Source of the DNA: Prevotellaceae bacterium UBA4332
GTDB taxonomy: Bacteria; Bacteroidota; Bacteroidia; Bacteroidales; Bacteroidaceae
Assembly (NCBI GenBank): GCA_002394365.1
Contig: DGTQ01000006.1
Coordinates: forward strand, 1-64,000
Direction of reading: 5' to 3'
DNA: 64,000 nucleotides
The translations under genes and the position numbers were made by a program. The notes beneath the pieces are model-generated. The model worked only from the letters and a program-made list of their open reading frames with translations. It did no database searches and had not been told where the DNA came from. Shown here piece by piece: positions 8,152 through 17,389 of this stretch. The number at the start of each line of letters is the position of its first letter. The stretch's first letter is position 1.

Positions 8152-9231
8152 CTATCCCTCACGAAAAAAATCCAACGCTTCAAGTATCTCCTCTTTTGTT
8201 GCCGTTTGGTTTATTCTTATGTCACCTATACCACCGAGCAGCGTGAAGTTTATCACTCCTGCCATATTCTTCTTATCGTGAGTCATCAGCTCGAGCAGTT
8301 CAGGATAATCATCGCAGGTGATGGGCAGAGTGCCGTACACCTCTTTTATATAATATACGGTTTGGCGCATCAATTCCTGAGGAAATCCCATTTTCGTGCA
8401 GGCGAGGTACAGCTCTGGTATTATGCCGAAAGCCACAGCATAACCGTGCAATATGGGGGTATTGTGTCTCATAGCCCACGACTCAAAGGCATGCCCCACG
8501 GTGTGTCCTACGTTCAGCGCCTTGCGTATGCCATGCTCCAGAGGGTCTTCCATGACTATCTTTTCTTTCACAGCCACCGACTCCCCCACCATTCTTGCGA
8601 GTTTCTTCAGGTCGGGCTGTGTTATGTCAAAGCTTATCAGTTCGCTGAACATCTCCCTACCCTCGCGGTTTATCAGCCCGTGTTTCAGCATCTCGGCATA
8701 ACCAGAACGAATGTTTTCCGTATCGAGGGTTTTCAGAAACATAGTGTTTATTATCACGCAATGCGGATTGCTGAACACGCCTATTTCGTTCTTCAGTCCG
8801 CCGAAATTGAACCCCGTCTTTCCCCCTACCGAGGCATCCACCATAGAGAGGAGCGTGGTGGGGATGTTGATGAAGTTTATACCACGCTTAAACGTGCTTG
8901 CCGCAAACCCTCCAAGGTCTGTCACCATGCCTCCACCGAGGTTTATCATCAGCGAGTGTCTTGTGGCACCACCCTTCTGCAATTCCTGCCACACGTGTGT
9001 CACGCTCTCCAGCGTTTTCATTACGTCTGTGGCTCCTATGCTTATCATCTGCGCCTCTTTCAGACATGGGTAGTCCTTCACCACCTGCCAGCAAAGCCTC
9101 AGGGTGGTATCGTCTGTGAGCACGAAGATTCTGTCGTGCCCGCACTCGCTTACAGCCTGCGTCAGCTCCGCCTGCAAGTCTTGGGAAATAATAACCCTGC
9201 CCTTATCCTGAATATCTAACTTGCGTTCCAT
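8152..9231 (-). CDS. aroB: 3-dehydroquinate synthase
   Basis: Second step of the shikimate pathway: converts DAHP to 3-dehydroquinate using NAD+ and a divalent metal. The 359 residues contain the NAD/substrate loop segments GGGMVTDLGGFAASTFKRG and GGKTGFNFGGLKNEIG, plus metal-binding residues near EMLKHGLI and the histidines of NVGHTVGHAFES. It sits 47 bp after dacB on the same strand, so nadB-dacB-aroB may be one transcript, although the three have unrelated jobs. Confidence 0.97.
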   Translation of the reverse strand: MERKLDIQDKGRVIISQDLQAELTQAVSECGHDRIFVLTDDTTLRLCWQVVKDYPCLKEAQMISIGATDVMKTLESVTHVWQELQKGGATRHSLMINLGGGMVTDLGGFAASTFKRGINFINIPTTLLSMVDASVGGKTGFNFGGLKNEIGVFSNPHCVIINTMFLKTLDTENIRSGYAEMLKHGLINREGREMFSELISFDITQPDLKKLARMVGESVAVKEKIVMEDPLEHGIRKALNVGHTVGHAFESWAMRHNTPILHGYAVAFGIIPELYLACTKMGFPQELMRQTVYYIKEVYGTLPITCDDYPELLELMTHDKKNMAGVINFTLLGGIGDIRINQTATKEEILEALDFFREG

Positions 9232-9278
9232 CTCTATGATTTTTCTTCTCTGTTAATCTTTTGTATCTCTTCCCACTC

Positions 9279-10550
9279 TCACTCTCTCGTCATTTCTACG
9301 CATATTTTGTCCTGCAAAGCCTTGGCATAAGCACCTCTCATCACTCCTTGGTTTATTATTGCGAAGGCAAGCATATTGCCATTGCCCCCCTTACAATATC
9401 CAGCTAGGCTACTCACGCCAGAGAGCGTGCCCGTCTTGGCTCTCACATTACCAGCAGCCGCAGTGCCCTTCATGCGGTCTTTCAGCGTACCGTCCATGCC
9501 AGCTACGGGCAGGGTTTCGTACAGTTCGTAGTACATAGCCTTGTCCTGATAAGCGTATCTCAGGAACGCCACCTCTATCTCTGCCGTCACATAGTTGTAT
9601 AGCGACAACCCCGAACCGTCTGCTATGCGATGCGGGGGCACACCCCTTTCCCCGTCGTCTGTGGGCACAGCCCTCATCACCACCTCCAGCATTTTGTCCT
9701 CCACCTTCGCAGCCTTTTTTGCCGTAGAAGGTTTGCCCTGCGTCAGTCCAGTGTGGTAGAACACTGTCTCGGCATACAGGTTGTTGCTCTCCTTCATCAT
9801 GGGGTTGAGCACCTCCTTCAGCGTGTGCCTTGTCTCTATCAGCAGCTCGCTATTCTTCGGGCATATTCCTGCCTCCACCCTGCCAGCCAGACATATGCCC
9901 GCCCGTCTCATAGCCTGACTGAAGGCTTCAGCCATGCCGTCCTTCCTCTTATATACCAGGGCCGAGAGCATGGGGTTGTCATCATCCCAGCACCACCCCT
10001 CGCCATATAGGTCGCCGTCCTTCATCGAACGGTCGGCATACAGATTGCCCCTTATGGTGTCTATGCCCAGTGTCCTTAGCGAGTCAGCCCATACAGCCAG
10101 TTCCCTCTCGCCTATCAGGGGGTCCATGCCGCCCACGAGGTAAACATCCCCCTGTATGGTCAGGATGCTGTCGCCCGTTATCTCGCCAGTGTAAGCCAGA
10201 CGAGTGCAGTATTCATAGTCTGCCCCCAGTCTGTCCAGAGCCGTTATAGCCGTAATCAGCTTCATGGTGGAGGCAGGGCGCAGCGTCTGTCTTCCGTCCC
10301 TTTCGTACACTACCGTGTCAGCATCAAGGTCATACACCATCAATCCCATCTGGGATGTCTGCAGCATCTTTGACGCCAGCACCATACTGTCCAGCCTCTC
10401 CCTCAGCCCCTTCCTTTCCACGCAGACGCTGTCCAGCTGCACCTGGGCATGAACCACATTGAAAAAATTGAAAATGAGCACAGCCTGCAACAGCATCCTT
10501 GCGACTGTCGCTAACAGAAACACCCTCATTATTTTTTTATTCGTCAACAA
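9279..10550 (-). CDS. dacB: D-alanyl-D-alanine carboxypeptidase/endopeptidase (PBP4 family)
   Basis: Penicillin-binding protein of the S13 (PBP4) family that trims or cleaves peptidoglycan peptides in the periplasm. The three active-site motifs are visible: SxxK in PASTMKL (near residue 93), SxN in KESNNLYAE, and KTG in AKTGTLSGV. A signal peptide covers about residues 8-36 and ends in VHAQ; translation may begin at the second methionine (residue 8). The length of 423 is normal. It lies 26 bp downstream of nadB. Confidence 0.93.
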   Translation of the reverse strand: MLTNKKIMRVFLLATVARMLLQAVLIFNFFNVVHAQVQLDSVCVERKGLRERLDSMVLASKMLQTSQMGLMVYDLDADTVVYERDGRQTLRPASTMKLITAITALDRLGADYEYCTRLAYTGEITGDSILTIQGDVYLVGGMDPLIGERELAVWADSLRTLGIDTIRGNLYADRSMKDGDLYGEGWCWDDDNPMLSALVYKRKDGMAEAFSQAMRRAGICLAGRVEAGICPKNSELLIETRHTLKEVLNPMMKESNNLYAETVFYHTGLTQGKPSTAKKAAKVEDKMLEVVMRAVPTDDGERGVPPHRIADGSGLSLYNYVTAEIEVAFLRYAYQDKAMYYELYETLPVAGMDGTLKDRMKGTAAAGNVRAKTGTLSGVSSLAGYCKGGNGNMLAFAIINQGVMRGAYAKALQDKICVEMTRE

Positions 10551-10576
10551 CTGGTAACTTATAACTGGTAACTTTC

Positions 10577-12178
10577 TCAGTCCTTGAAGGACTGAGAATC
10601 ATACGCATGCAGCGGATAGTCGGTGGTGAAGTGCAGACCGCGGCACTCCTTGCGCTCTATCGCCCAACGTGTTATGAGATAGCCCACGTTGATGAGATTT
10701 CTCAGTTCGCAGATATCCTTGCTTGCCTTCACACGTTTGAAGAGCGCCTCCGTCTCCTCATAGAGGGTGTCGAGCCTTACCCATGCACGCTTCAGTCTGA
10801 GGTCGGAGCGCACTATACCCACGTAGTTTGCCATGATGGACCCCACCTCGTGTACGCTCTGTGTTATCAGCACCTTTTCCTCGTTGGTCATCGTGCCCTC
10901 GTCGTTCCACTCCGGAATCATGGTGTTGAAGTCATACTCGTCTATGTGCTCCAGCGAGTGTCTTGCCGCCGTGTCGGCATACACCACTGCCTCTATCAGG
11001 GAGTTTGAGGCAAGGCGGTTGCCGCCATGCAGTCCCGTGCACGAACATTCACCTATGGCATACAGCCTCCTGATGCTCGAGCAGGCGTTAAGGTCCACCT
11101 TTATGCCCCCGCACATATAGTGGGCAGCAGGTCTTACAGGTATGTATTCCTTGGTTATGTCAATGCCTATGGAGAGGCATTTCTGGTATATGTTGGGGAA
11201 GTGGTGCTTCGTCTCCTCAGCGTTTTTGTGCGTCACGTCGAGGCACACGTGGTCTATGCCGTGTATCTTCATCTCCTTGTCTATGGCACGCGCCACTATG
11301 TCGCGCGGTGCCAGAGAGAGGCGCTCGTCATACTTCTCCATGAAAGTCTCGCCCGTAGGCAGGCGCAGTATGCCGCCATAGCCTCGCATCGCCTCCGTTA
11401 TGAGATAGGCAGGATGCGTCTCGCCGGGGTGGTAGAGCGACGTGGGGTGAAACTGCACAAACTCCATGTCAGCCACCGTACCCTTCGCCCTGTACACCAT
11501 AGCCACGCCGTCGCCCGTAGCTATTATGGGGTTCGTCGTTGTCTGATACACGGCTCCGCATCCTCCAGTACACATCACCGTCACCTTCGAGAGATACGTG
11601 TCCACCTTCTGCGTCTCGGGGTTCAGCACATAGGCACCATAGCACTCTATGTCGTGCGACTGCCTCGTCACCTCTATGCCCAGGTGGTGCTGCGTTATTA
11701 TCTCTACGGCAAAGTGGTTCTCCCTTATGTCTATGTTGGGATTACTCCTCACGGCAGCCATCAGTCCGCGCTGTATCTCCGCCCCCGTATCGTCGGCGTG
11801 GTGCAGTATGCGGAATTCCGAGTGCCCGCCCTCGCGATGCAGGTCGAAGAGACCGTCCTCCTTCCTGTCGAAGTTCACGCCCCACTCCACCAGTTCCTTT
11901 ATCTGCGAGGGTCCCATTCTCACCACCTGCTCCACGGCAGCAGGGTCAGATATGTAGTCGCCCGCAATCATCGTGTCCTCGATGTGCTTCTCGAAGTCGT
12001 CCACTATCATGTTAGTTACCGACGCCACGCCCCCCTGTGCCCTCGTGGTGTTGCTCTCGTCGAGGGTGGTCTTGCATATCAGGCATATCCTGCCCTTGTT
12101 TGCCCTTGCCACTTTCAGGGCGTAGCTCATGCCAGCCACACCCGAACCGATAATCAGAAAATCATACTTGTATATCAT
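10577..12178 (-). CDS. nadB: L-aspartate oxidase
   Basis: FAD enzyme that oxidises aspartate to iminoaspartate, the first step of de novo NAD synthesis. The 533 residues show the N-terminal dinucleotide motif GSGVAGMSYAL, the succinate-dehydrogenase-like active-site stretch HHADDTG, QFHPTSLYHPG, and GGNRLASNSLIEAVVYA. No nadA or nadC is seen in the window. A TACTTTTG box nine bases before the ATG implies an almost leaderless message. Confidence 0.97.
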   Translation of the reverse strand: MIYKYDFLIIGSGVAGMSYALKVARANKGRICLICKTTLDESNTTRAQGGVASVTNMIVDDFEKHIEDTMIAGDYISDPAAVEQVVRMGPSQIKELVEWGVNFDRKEDGLFDLHREGGHSEFRILHHADDTGAEIQRGLMAAVRSNPNIDIRENHFAVEIITQHHLGIEVTRQSHDIECYGAYVLNPETQKVDTYLSKVTVMCTGGCGAVYQTTTNPIIATGDGVAMVYRAKGTVADMEFVQFHPTSLYHPGETHPAYLITEAMRGYGGILRLPTGETFMEKYDERLSLAPRDIVARAIDKEMKIHGIDHVCLDVTHKNAEETKHHFPNIYQKCLSIGIDITKEYIPVRPAAHYMCGGIKVDLNACSSIRRLYAIGECSCTGLHGGNRLASNSLIEAVVYADTAARHSLEHIDEYDFNTMIPEWNDEGTMTNEEKVLITQSVHEVGSIMANYVGIVRSDLRLKRAWVRLDTLYEETEALFKRVKASKDICELRNLINVGYLITRWAIERKECRGLHFTTDYPLHAYDSQSFKD

Positions 12179-12186
12179 AGCGAATG

Positions 12187-12194
12187 CAAAAGTA
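12187..12194 (-). promoter_or_regulatory. Promoter -7 box of nadB
   Basis: TACTTTTG on the minus strand, nine bases upstream of the nadB start. The upstream region is A/T homopolymer-rich, and a -33 TTTG cannot be placed with confidence. Confidence 0.6.
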
Positions 12195-12314
12195 CTATTT
12201 TTTTTTGAAAAAGAAGAATGATGTTTGAAGAATGATGTTTAATGTTTGAGGTTTTAGAGGCAGTTGAGAGTTGAGAGTTGAGTGTTAAGAGTTGAAAAGA
12301 CTGTGAACTGAGAA

Positions 12315-13649
12315 CTACCCCAGCAATATTGCCAATATGAACACGGGACACACAAACCTTACGAGGAAGAAGAACATACTCACCTGCCACGCCTTCAGGC
12401 AAAATCTGCCTCCAGATGTCAGCTGCCTTATGACAGCCCTGCGAGGCATTGCCCACCCCACCATCAGCGTGGTCATGAGCGAACCTAAGGGCATGAGGAT
12501 GCTCGACGTCAGTATGTCGAGATTATCAAACAGCGAATCTCCCATCACCCCCATCGGCACAGGTCCCATAGACAGGGCGCACAGCACACTTATCACCGAG
12601 CACAGCACCGTGACAATCATTGCCGCTGCTGTGCGGGATATTTTCAGTTCCTCAACCAGCACCACTGTGCCTATCTCGTGCATGGAGATGGTGGAGGTAA
12701 GGGCAGCCAGCGTCAGCAGGGCAAAGAAAGCCATAGCCACCCCCCATGCCACCTCGAGAGGAAAAGCCTTGGCAAAGACACTCGGCAGGGTGATGAATAT
12801 CAGCGACGGTCCGGCATCGGGCTCTACCCCCACGCTGAAGGCAGCTGGAAATATCATCATGCCCGCCAGCACAGCCACCATCATGTCTATCACCACTATC
12901 TGCACCGACGTGCGCACCAGGTTCTGCTCCTTGGTAAAGTATGCCGCATAGGTACACAGGCATGCCGTACCCAGCGAGATAGAGAAGAAAGCCTGCCCCA
13001 AGGCCTCAAACACCACCCTCGGCGTTATCTTTGAGAAATCGGGCAAGAAGAGGAATTTCAGCCCCTCCCACGCTCCTGGCAGTGAGCACGCCACAGCTAT
13101 CAGCCCCACGAGCATCAGGAAGAGCAGGGGCATCATCACCTTCGACGCCTTCTCTATGCCTCCCCGCACACCCTTCACCACTATCGAGTGCGTTATCACT
13201 ATGAATGTCAGCGCCATCAGTGGCGATGCTATCGCTCCGCCCTGCAACGCCTCGAATTTCTGCGTCGCCATCTCTCTCGTTCCCAATACCATCCCGTCAT
13301 AGGCGGCATACATATAGTACAGACACCATCCAGCCACCACGCTGTAGAAACCCAGTATCATGCAAGCACTCAGCGCCCCCATCATGCCTATCAGGCTCCA
13401 TCGCCTATTGCCTCCAGCCCTTATGTATGCCCTCACGGGATTGCTGCCCCCGTGCCTGCCCACTATGAACTCGCACAGCATGCCAGGCACACCCAGAAAA
13501 AGGGCGAACGCCATATACACCAATATAAAAGCCGCTCCACCGTTCTCACCCGTCGTAGTGGGGAAACGCCATATATTGCCCAGCCCAACAGCTGAACCTG
13601 CCGTAGCCAGTACTACTCCTATTTTGCTTGCAAAATGTTCTTTAGCCAT
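12315..13649 (-). CDS. Sodium-dependent transporter, NSS/SNF family
   Basis: Cytoplasmic-membrane symporter of the neurotransmitter:sodium symporter family, like bacterial LeuT-type or MhsT-type amino-acid carriers. The 444 residues begin with the family signature SAVGLGNIWRFPTTTGENGGAAF (helix 1, Na+ and substrate site). About eleven membrane helices follow, including the AFFALLTLAALTSTISMHE region of helix 8. Substrate cannot be told from sequence. It is flanked by repeat-filled spacers on both sides, so it is probably monocistronic. Confidence 0.93.
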   Translation of the reverse strand: MAKEHFASKIGVVLATAGSAVGLGNIWRFPTTTGENGGAAFILVYMAFALFLGVPGMLCEFIVGRHGGSNPVRAYIRAGGNRRWSLIGMMGALSACMILGFYSVVAGWCLYYMYAAYDGMVLGTREMATQKFEALQGGAIASPLMALTFIVITHSIVVKGVRGGIEKASKVMMPLLFLMLVGLIAVACSLPGAWEGLKFLFLPDFSKITPRVVFEALGQAFFSISLGTACLCTYAAYFTKEQNLVRTSVQIVVIDMMVAVLAGMMIFPAAFSVGVEPDAGPSLIFITLPSVFAKAFPLEVAWGVAMAFFALLTLAALTSTISMHEIGTVVLVEELKISRTAAAMIVTVLCSVISVLCALSMGPVPMGVMGDSLFDNLDILTSSILMPLGSLMTTLMVGWAMPRRAVIRQLTSGGRFCLKAWQVSMFFFLVRFVCPVFILAILLG

Positions 13650-13831
13650 TTGATAAATAAATGAAGGTTTGAGGGATAAGGGATAGTTGATAGTTCTTGC
13701 TCTGGCAAGCCAACAAGTTGGAGCGGAGGGTTGAGAGTTTAGAGACAGTTGAGGGTTGAATGTTGAGAGTTGAAAGACTGTGAACTATGCTCCGAGTTTG
13801 CTCGCCTGAGCACCTACTGGAACGCAAGAAC
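13650..13831. repeat. Mosaic repeat spacer; runs into the rsmA 3' end
   Basis: Contains the module GTTCTTGCTCTGGCAAGCC with CCAACAAGTTGGAGCG (13696-13730), then GTTGAGAGT/GTTGAATGT-type simple repeats. A CTCCGAGTTTGCTCGCC module with GAGCACCTACTGG follows (13789-13828). The last module lies inside the rsmA reading frame and encodes its final residues. Any short ORF here is an artefact of the repeats. Confidence 0.7.
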
Positions 13832-14624
13832 TGTGAACCGCATTGGTGAGAAGGACAAATTCTTCGTGGGTGAGCTGCTCTGGGCGCTTAGTGAGAAAAT
13901 CTGGAGGGACGGGGAGCGAGAGAGGGTCTTGCAGCAGCTGACGCAGACTAACCCTCAACATCTTTCTGCGCTGGTTGAAGGTGCTCTTGACGATGCGCTT
14001 GAAGAGCGACCAGTCGCAACCGAGGTCGGTACGCTGGTTGCGAGTCATCCTGATGACGGCAGACTTCACCTTGGGTGGTGGGTTGAACACTGTTTCGTCT
14101 ACGGTAAAGAGATACTCGCAATCATACCACGCCTGTATGAGTACAGAGAGTATGCCGTAGGTCTTGTTGCCAGGCTTTGCCGCAATGCGCTGTGCCACCT
14201 CCCTCTGTATCATTCCCGTGCAACAAGGTATGAGTTCCTTGTTGTCAAGCATCTTGAAGAATATCTGCGACGAGATATCGTAGGGATAGTTGCCCGTCAG
14301 GACAAACGGCCTGCCACCGAAAATCTCCGTCAGGTCCATCTGGAGGAAGTCACCCTCTGTGAGCCCCCTGTTGCTGCCCTCAGAGAAGAGAGCCTCGAAA
14401 GCAGGATTACGGGAGAGGTATTCCACCGACTCCTCGTCTATCTCCACAGCCTTGAAGGGTCGTGGCTTCTTTATAAGAAACTGCGTCATCACCCCCATGC
14501 CTGGTCCCACCTCCAGTACGGGTATATCGGGACAGGCATCAACGGTGTCGGCGATGCGTCGTGCTATGCTCAGGTCAGTCAGAAAGTGCTGACCAAGATT
14601 TTTCTTCGGGCGTACTTTTTTCAT
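13785..14624 (-). CDS. rsmA: 16S rRNA (adenine1518/1519-N6)-dimethyltransferase
   Basis: Dimethylates two adjacent adenines near the 3' end of 16S rRNA during 30S assembly (KsgA). The SAM motif EVGPGMGVMTQFL and catalytic motif NYPYDISSQIFF (the family's NLPY with L replaced by Y) are present. The conserved start MKKVRPKKNLGQHFL sets translation at 14624, though the frame is open upstream. The last ~14 residues (about SSCVPVGAQASKLGA) come from a dispersed hairpin module and look like a replacement or extension of the native C-terminus. It overlaps the upstream gene by 4 bp. Confidence 0.94.
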   Translation of the reverse strand: MKKVRPKKNLGQHFLTDLSIARRIADTVDACPDIPVLEVGPGMGVMTQFLIKKPRPFKAVEIDEESVEYLSRNPAFEALFSEGSNRGLTEGDFLQMDLTEIFGGRPFVLTGNYPYDISSQIFFKMLDNKELIPCCTGMIQREVAQRIAAKPGNKTYGILSVLIQAWYDCEYLFTVDETVFNPPPKVKSAVIRMTRNQRTDLGCDWSLFKRIVKSTFNQRRKMLRVSLRQLLQDPLSLPVPPDFLTKRPEQLTHEEFVLLTNAVHSSCVPVGAQASKLGA

Positions 14625-15604
14625 TGTCTTTCTTTCTGCAAGGACAGCGCTATGGCGGCATAAATGCCGAGCAGTGCCACAAGGAGCGTTTGAACGGAGT
14701 GAACTATGAGGACGAAGAGCAGGGCGGCAGAGTCGGATATGCCATAGAGGATGAGCATCGTCTTGACGGCAAAATGCCACGAACCAGCCCCGTTAGGCGT
14801 AGGCACGAGCACGGCTACGGAACCCACGATGAATGTGACAGCCGCACAGGTAAGCCCCAGGTGGCTCGTTTCCTCGAAGCAGTAGAAGGTGAGGTAATAA
14901 TGCAGGAAATAGGATGCCCAGATGGCAAGGCTGTAGAAGATGAAGAGCGGGATGTTACTGACGGAGCGCAAGGACATTACGCCGTCGAGAATACCCTGAA
15001 AGGTCGACTTCACCTTGTCGTAGAAGGCGAGCTTCTTGCGAAAGATATAGAGCGACATGAACGCCATGAAGGCGCAGAGGAGCGTTACTACATATCCCGT
15101 GACAGAGAACATGCCGAGAAACTCGTCAAGCCGAGTACCCGTCTTGTTGAAGAAACTTACGAACACGGGCAACTGGCACAGCAGCACCAGCGCCGTGATG
15201 AGCAGCACGATGAGAGAATCGACAGCCCGCTCCGTAACCACCGTGCCGAGAGCCTTGGGAAAGGAGGTCTTCTCGTATCTGGAGAGTATCCCGCACCGTG
15301 TGAACTCGCCTATGCGAGGCACCACGAGCGAGGCAGCATAGGAGATGAAGATGGCATACACGGTGGTAGCCGTGCGCGGACGCTCCCCCAGCGGAGCAAG
15401 CGTCTGCCTCCAGCGCCAGGCACGCACCATCTGTGCAAGTATGCCGAAGGGAAAGGAGGCAAGCATCCACCACCAGTTCATCTCGTTGAGCAGCGTGTGC
15501 TCCACAGCCTGCCAGCTGAAGCCGCGATACATCCAATAGAGTATAGCCCCGCCCAGAAGGAGCGGAGAGCAAATGTTTATTATCTTGCGTAAGCGGCGAT
15601 TCAT
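14621..15604 (-). CDS. Flippase-like membrane protein (LPG synthase TM-domain family)
   Basis: Multi-pass membrane protein of about 327 residues with seven to eight helices. It resembles the transmembrane domain of lysylphosphatidylglycerol synthetases and AglD-type proteins: RAWRWRQTL, SYAASLVVPRIGEFTRCG, TVVTERAVDSLIVLL and VPTPNGAGSWHF. It lacks the soluble catalytic domain that adds lysine, so a lipid flippase-type role is likelier than aminoacylation. Start chosen at MNRRLRKII (15604) because the 16 upstream codons are repeat DNA. Overlap with rsmA (ATGA) suggests an operon. Confidence 0.8.
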   Translation of the reverse strand: MNRRLRKIINICSPLLLGGAILYWMYRGFSWQAVEHTLLNEMNWWWMLASFPFGILAQMVRAWRWRQTLAPLGERPRTATTVYAIFISYAASLVVPRIGEFTRCGILSRYEKTSFPKALGTVVTERAVDSLIVLLITALVLLCQLPVFVSFFNKTGTRLDEFLGMFSVTGYVVTLLCAFMAFMSLYIFRKKLAFYDKVKSTFQGILDGVMSLRSVSNIPLFIFYSLAIWASYFLHYYLTFYCFEETSHLGLTCAAVTFIVGSVAVLVPTPNGAGSWHFAVKTMLILYGISDSAALLFVLIVHSVQTLLVALLGIYAAIALSLQKERQ

Positions 15605-15760
15605 TTGAAGATTGAGAGACAGTTGAGTGTTGAGAGTTAAGAGTGACCCCACCCCTCACCATCCCAAGGGAGGGAGCCTCCCCTTGGGGAGAGTTCTTGC
15701 TCTGGCAAGCCAACAAGTTGGAGCGAGAGGGGGTCGAACTGTGAACTGTGAATTATGGTG
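15605..15760. repeat. Mosaic repeat in the leader of the membrane protein/rsmA operon
   Basis: A GACCCCACCCC edge near 15645 and a GAGGGGGTC edge near 15727 enclose CCAAGGGAGGGAGCCTCCCCTTGG, the hairpin TTCTTGCTCTGGCAAG, and CCAACAAGTTGG. It lies between the promoter at 15761 and the coding start, so it would form most of the 5' leader. Confidence 0.65.
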
Positions 15761-15768
15761 CAAAGGTA
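15761..15768 (-). promoter_or_regulatory. Promoter -7 box for membrane protein-rsmA operon
   Basis: TACCTTTG on the minus strand, about 155 bp upstream of the start codon. It is divergent from the polymerase promoter 85 bp away. Confidence 0.55.
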
Positions 15769-15853
15769 GTAAAAAAGTGTAAAGTATAGAGTATAAGGTG
15801 TAAAGTTTTTTTCAAAATTATTCATTCTTCACTCCTTATTCTTTATTTTTTTG

Positions 15854-15861
15854 TACCTTTG
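15854..15861 (+). promoter_or_regulatory. Promoter -7 box of the Y-family polymerase gene
   Basis: TACCTTTG followed by GCACGAAC, the same flank as at 55614-55621. Transcription would start near 15868, which excludes the TTG at 15851 as start codon and favours the GTG at 15881. No LexA-like operator is recognised. Confidence 0.65.
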
Positions 15862-15880
15862 CACGAACATTCCTCATTGT

Positions 15881-17293
15881 GTGACACACAACTCTTACAT
15901 AGCCATCGACCTGAAATCATTCTATGCCTCGGTAGAGTGCGTAGAGAGGGGGCTCGACCCCCTTACGACAAATCTCGTAGTGGCAGACGAGAGCCGAACC
16001 GACAAGACCATCTGCCTCGCCGTGTCGCCAAGCATGAAAGCAGCCTTCGGGCTGGGCGGCAGACCCCGCCTCTTCGAGGTAAGGCAGCGCGTACCCAGGG
16101 GCAAAGACTACATCGTGGCACCGCCACGCATGGCGCTCTACAAGGAAGTAAGCCGCAACATACACAATATCTACCTCCAGTACATAGCCCCAGAGGACAT
16201 CCACGTATACAGCATAGACGAAGTATTCATCGATGCCTCCCCCTATCTGAAGAGCTACAGGCTCACGCCCCGCCAGCTGGCTATGAAGATGATAAGGGAG
16301 GTGCTGAGACAGACGGGTATAACAGCTACGGCAGGCATAGGCACAAACCTGTACCTCTGCAAGGTGGCTATGGACATACTGGCCAAGAAGATGCCAGCCG
16401 ACAAGAACGGGGTAAGGATAGCAGAGCTCGACGAGATGAGCTACAGACGCCAGTTGTGGGACCACAAGCCCCTCACCGACTTCTGGCGCATAGGCCCAGG
16501 CACCATGAGCAGGCTGGAGCGCCTCGGCATAGACACCATGGGCAAGATAGCCCGCCTGTCGGTGGACGACGACGAAGCCCTCTACACCCTCTTCGGCATA
16601 AACGCCGAACTGCTCATAGACCACGCATGGGGCTGGGAACCCGTCATGATGAAGCATATAAAGGCATACCGCCCCCAGACACGCTCGCTGAGCAATGGAC
16701 AGGTGCTGCCCACCCCTTACTCGAAGCAGAAGGCACGCACCGTGATACGCGAGATGGCAGACAGCATGGCGCTCAGGCTCGCAGCCAGCCGGCTGGTGAC
16801 AGACAGCATAACCATAACCGTGAGCTATGACAAAGCCAACCTCGACGACCCCGAGAAGATGAAGCACTACACGGGCTCGTTCTCCACCGATCACTATGGC
16901 AGGAAGGTGCCACGCCACGCCCATGGCACGAAAGACCTCGGCAGGCACACATTGTCATCAAGCGTAATAATAGAAGCCGTTACCCAGCTCTTCACTCGCC
17001 TTGCCGACGACAGCCTCCTTATAAGACACCTTAACCTTACGGCAAACAACGTGGAGCAAGAAGGCTCCGTTGCGCCCCGCCCCCTGCAACTCGACATCTT
17101 TACCACTTACGAGGCGATAGAACAGAAGAGAAAACAAGAGGTGAAACAGAGGGAGAGAGAGCAACGCCTGCAGGAAGCAAGGCTGAAGATAAACCAGCGC
17201 TATGGCAAGAACGCCATACTCAAAGGCCTAAACTTTGACGACGGTGCCACGGGGATAGAGAGAAATCAGCAGATAGGAGGGCATAAAGCTTAG
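15881..17293 (+). CDS. Y-family DNA polymerase (UmuC/DinB-like)
   Basis: Translesion DNA polymerase of the UmuC/DinB family. Palm motifs are clear: IAIDLKSFYASVE (first catalytic aspartate) and YSIDEVFIDASPY (second Asp/Glu pair). A TAGIGTNLYLCKVAMD segment, helix-hairpin-helix DNA contacts (RIGPGTMSRLERLGI) and a little-finger domain follow. About 470 residues from the GTG at 15881, chosen because the promoter lies just upstream. The gene-polymerase-YolD arrangement resembles the UvrX/YolD pairing of Firmicutes phages and plasmids, which differs from the UmuDC pair. The tail is rich in basic and acidic residues. Confidence 0.9.
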   Translation: MTHNSYIAIDLKSFYASVECVERGLDPLTTNLVVADESRTDKTICLAVSPSMKAAFGLGGRPRLFEVRQRVPRGKDYIVAPPRMALYKEVSRNIHNIYLQYIAPEDIHVYSIDEVFIDASPYLKSYRLTPRQLAMKMIREVLRQTGITATAGIGTNLYLCKVAMDILAKKMPADKNGVRIAELDEMSYRRQLWDHKPLTDFWRIGPGTMSRLERLGIDTMGKIARLSVDDDEALYTLFGINAELLIDHAWGWEPVMMKHIKAYRPQTRSLSNGQVLPTPYSKQKARTVIREMADSMALRLAASRLVTDSITITVSYDKANLDDPEKMKHYTGSFSTDHYGRKVPRHAHGTKDLGRHTLSSSVIIEAVTQLFTRLADDSLLIRHLNLTANNVEQEGSVAPRPLQLDIFTTYEAIEQKRKQEVKQREREQRLQEARLKINQRYGKNAILKGLNFDDGATGIERNQQIGGHKA

Positions 17294-17389
17294 AAGGTTA
17301 AAGGTTATGAGGTTATAAGATTATATCACCTAAAGACCTCTGAGCGAAGCGACCTGATACCTGAAAACCTAAAAAATGAACTACGAATT

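Noticed and set aside
11027..12208. 393-residue plus-strand ORF opposite nadB
   Set aside because: His/Val/Arg-rich translation with no motifs, fully antisense to a confident nadB gene.
13642..13827. 61-residue ORF upstream of the NSS transporter
   Set aside because: Its translation is entirely dispersed-repeat sequence (SNLLACQSKN and similar phrases recur wherever the module occurs).
14625..14780. N-terminal extension of RsmA to 14780
   Set aside because: The 52 extra residues overlap the upstream membrane-protein gene in another frame and precede the universally conserved LGQHFL start region.
15851..15880. TTG start for the Y-family polymerase at 15851
   Set aside because: The TTG overlaps the -7 promoter box TACCTTTG, so it would not be in the transcript.
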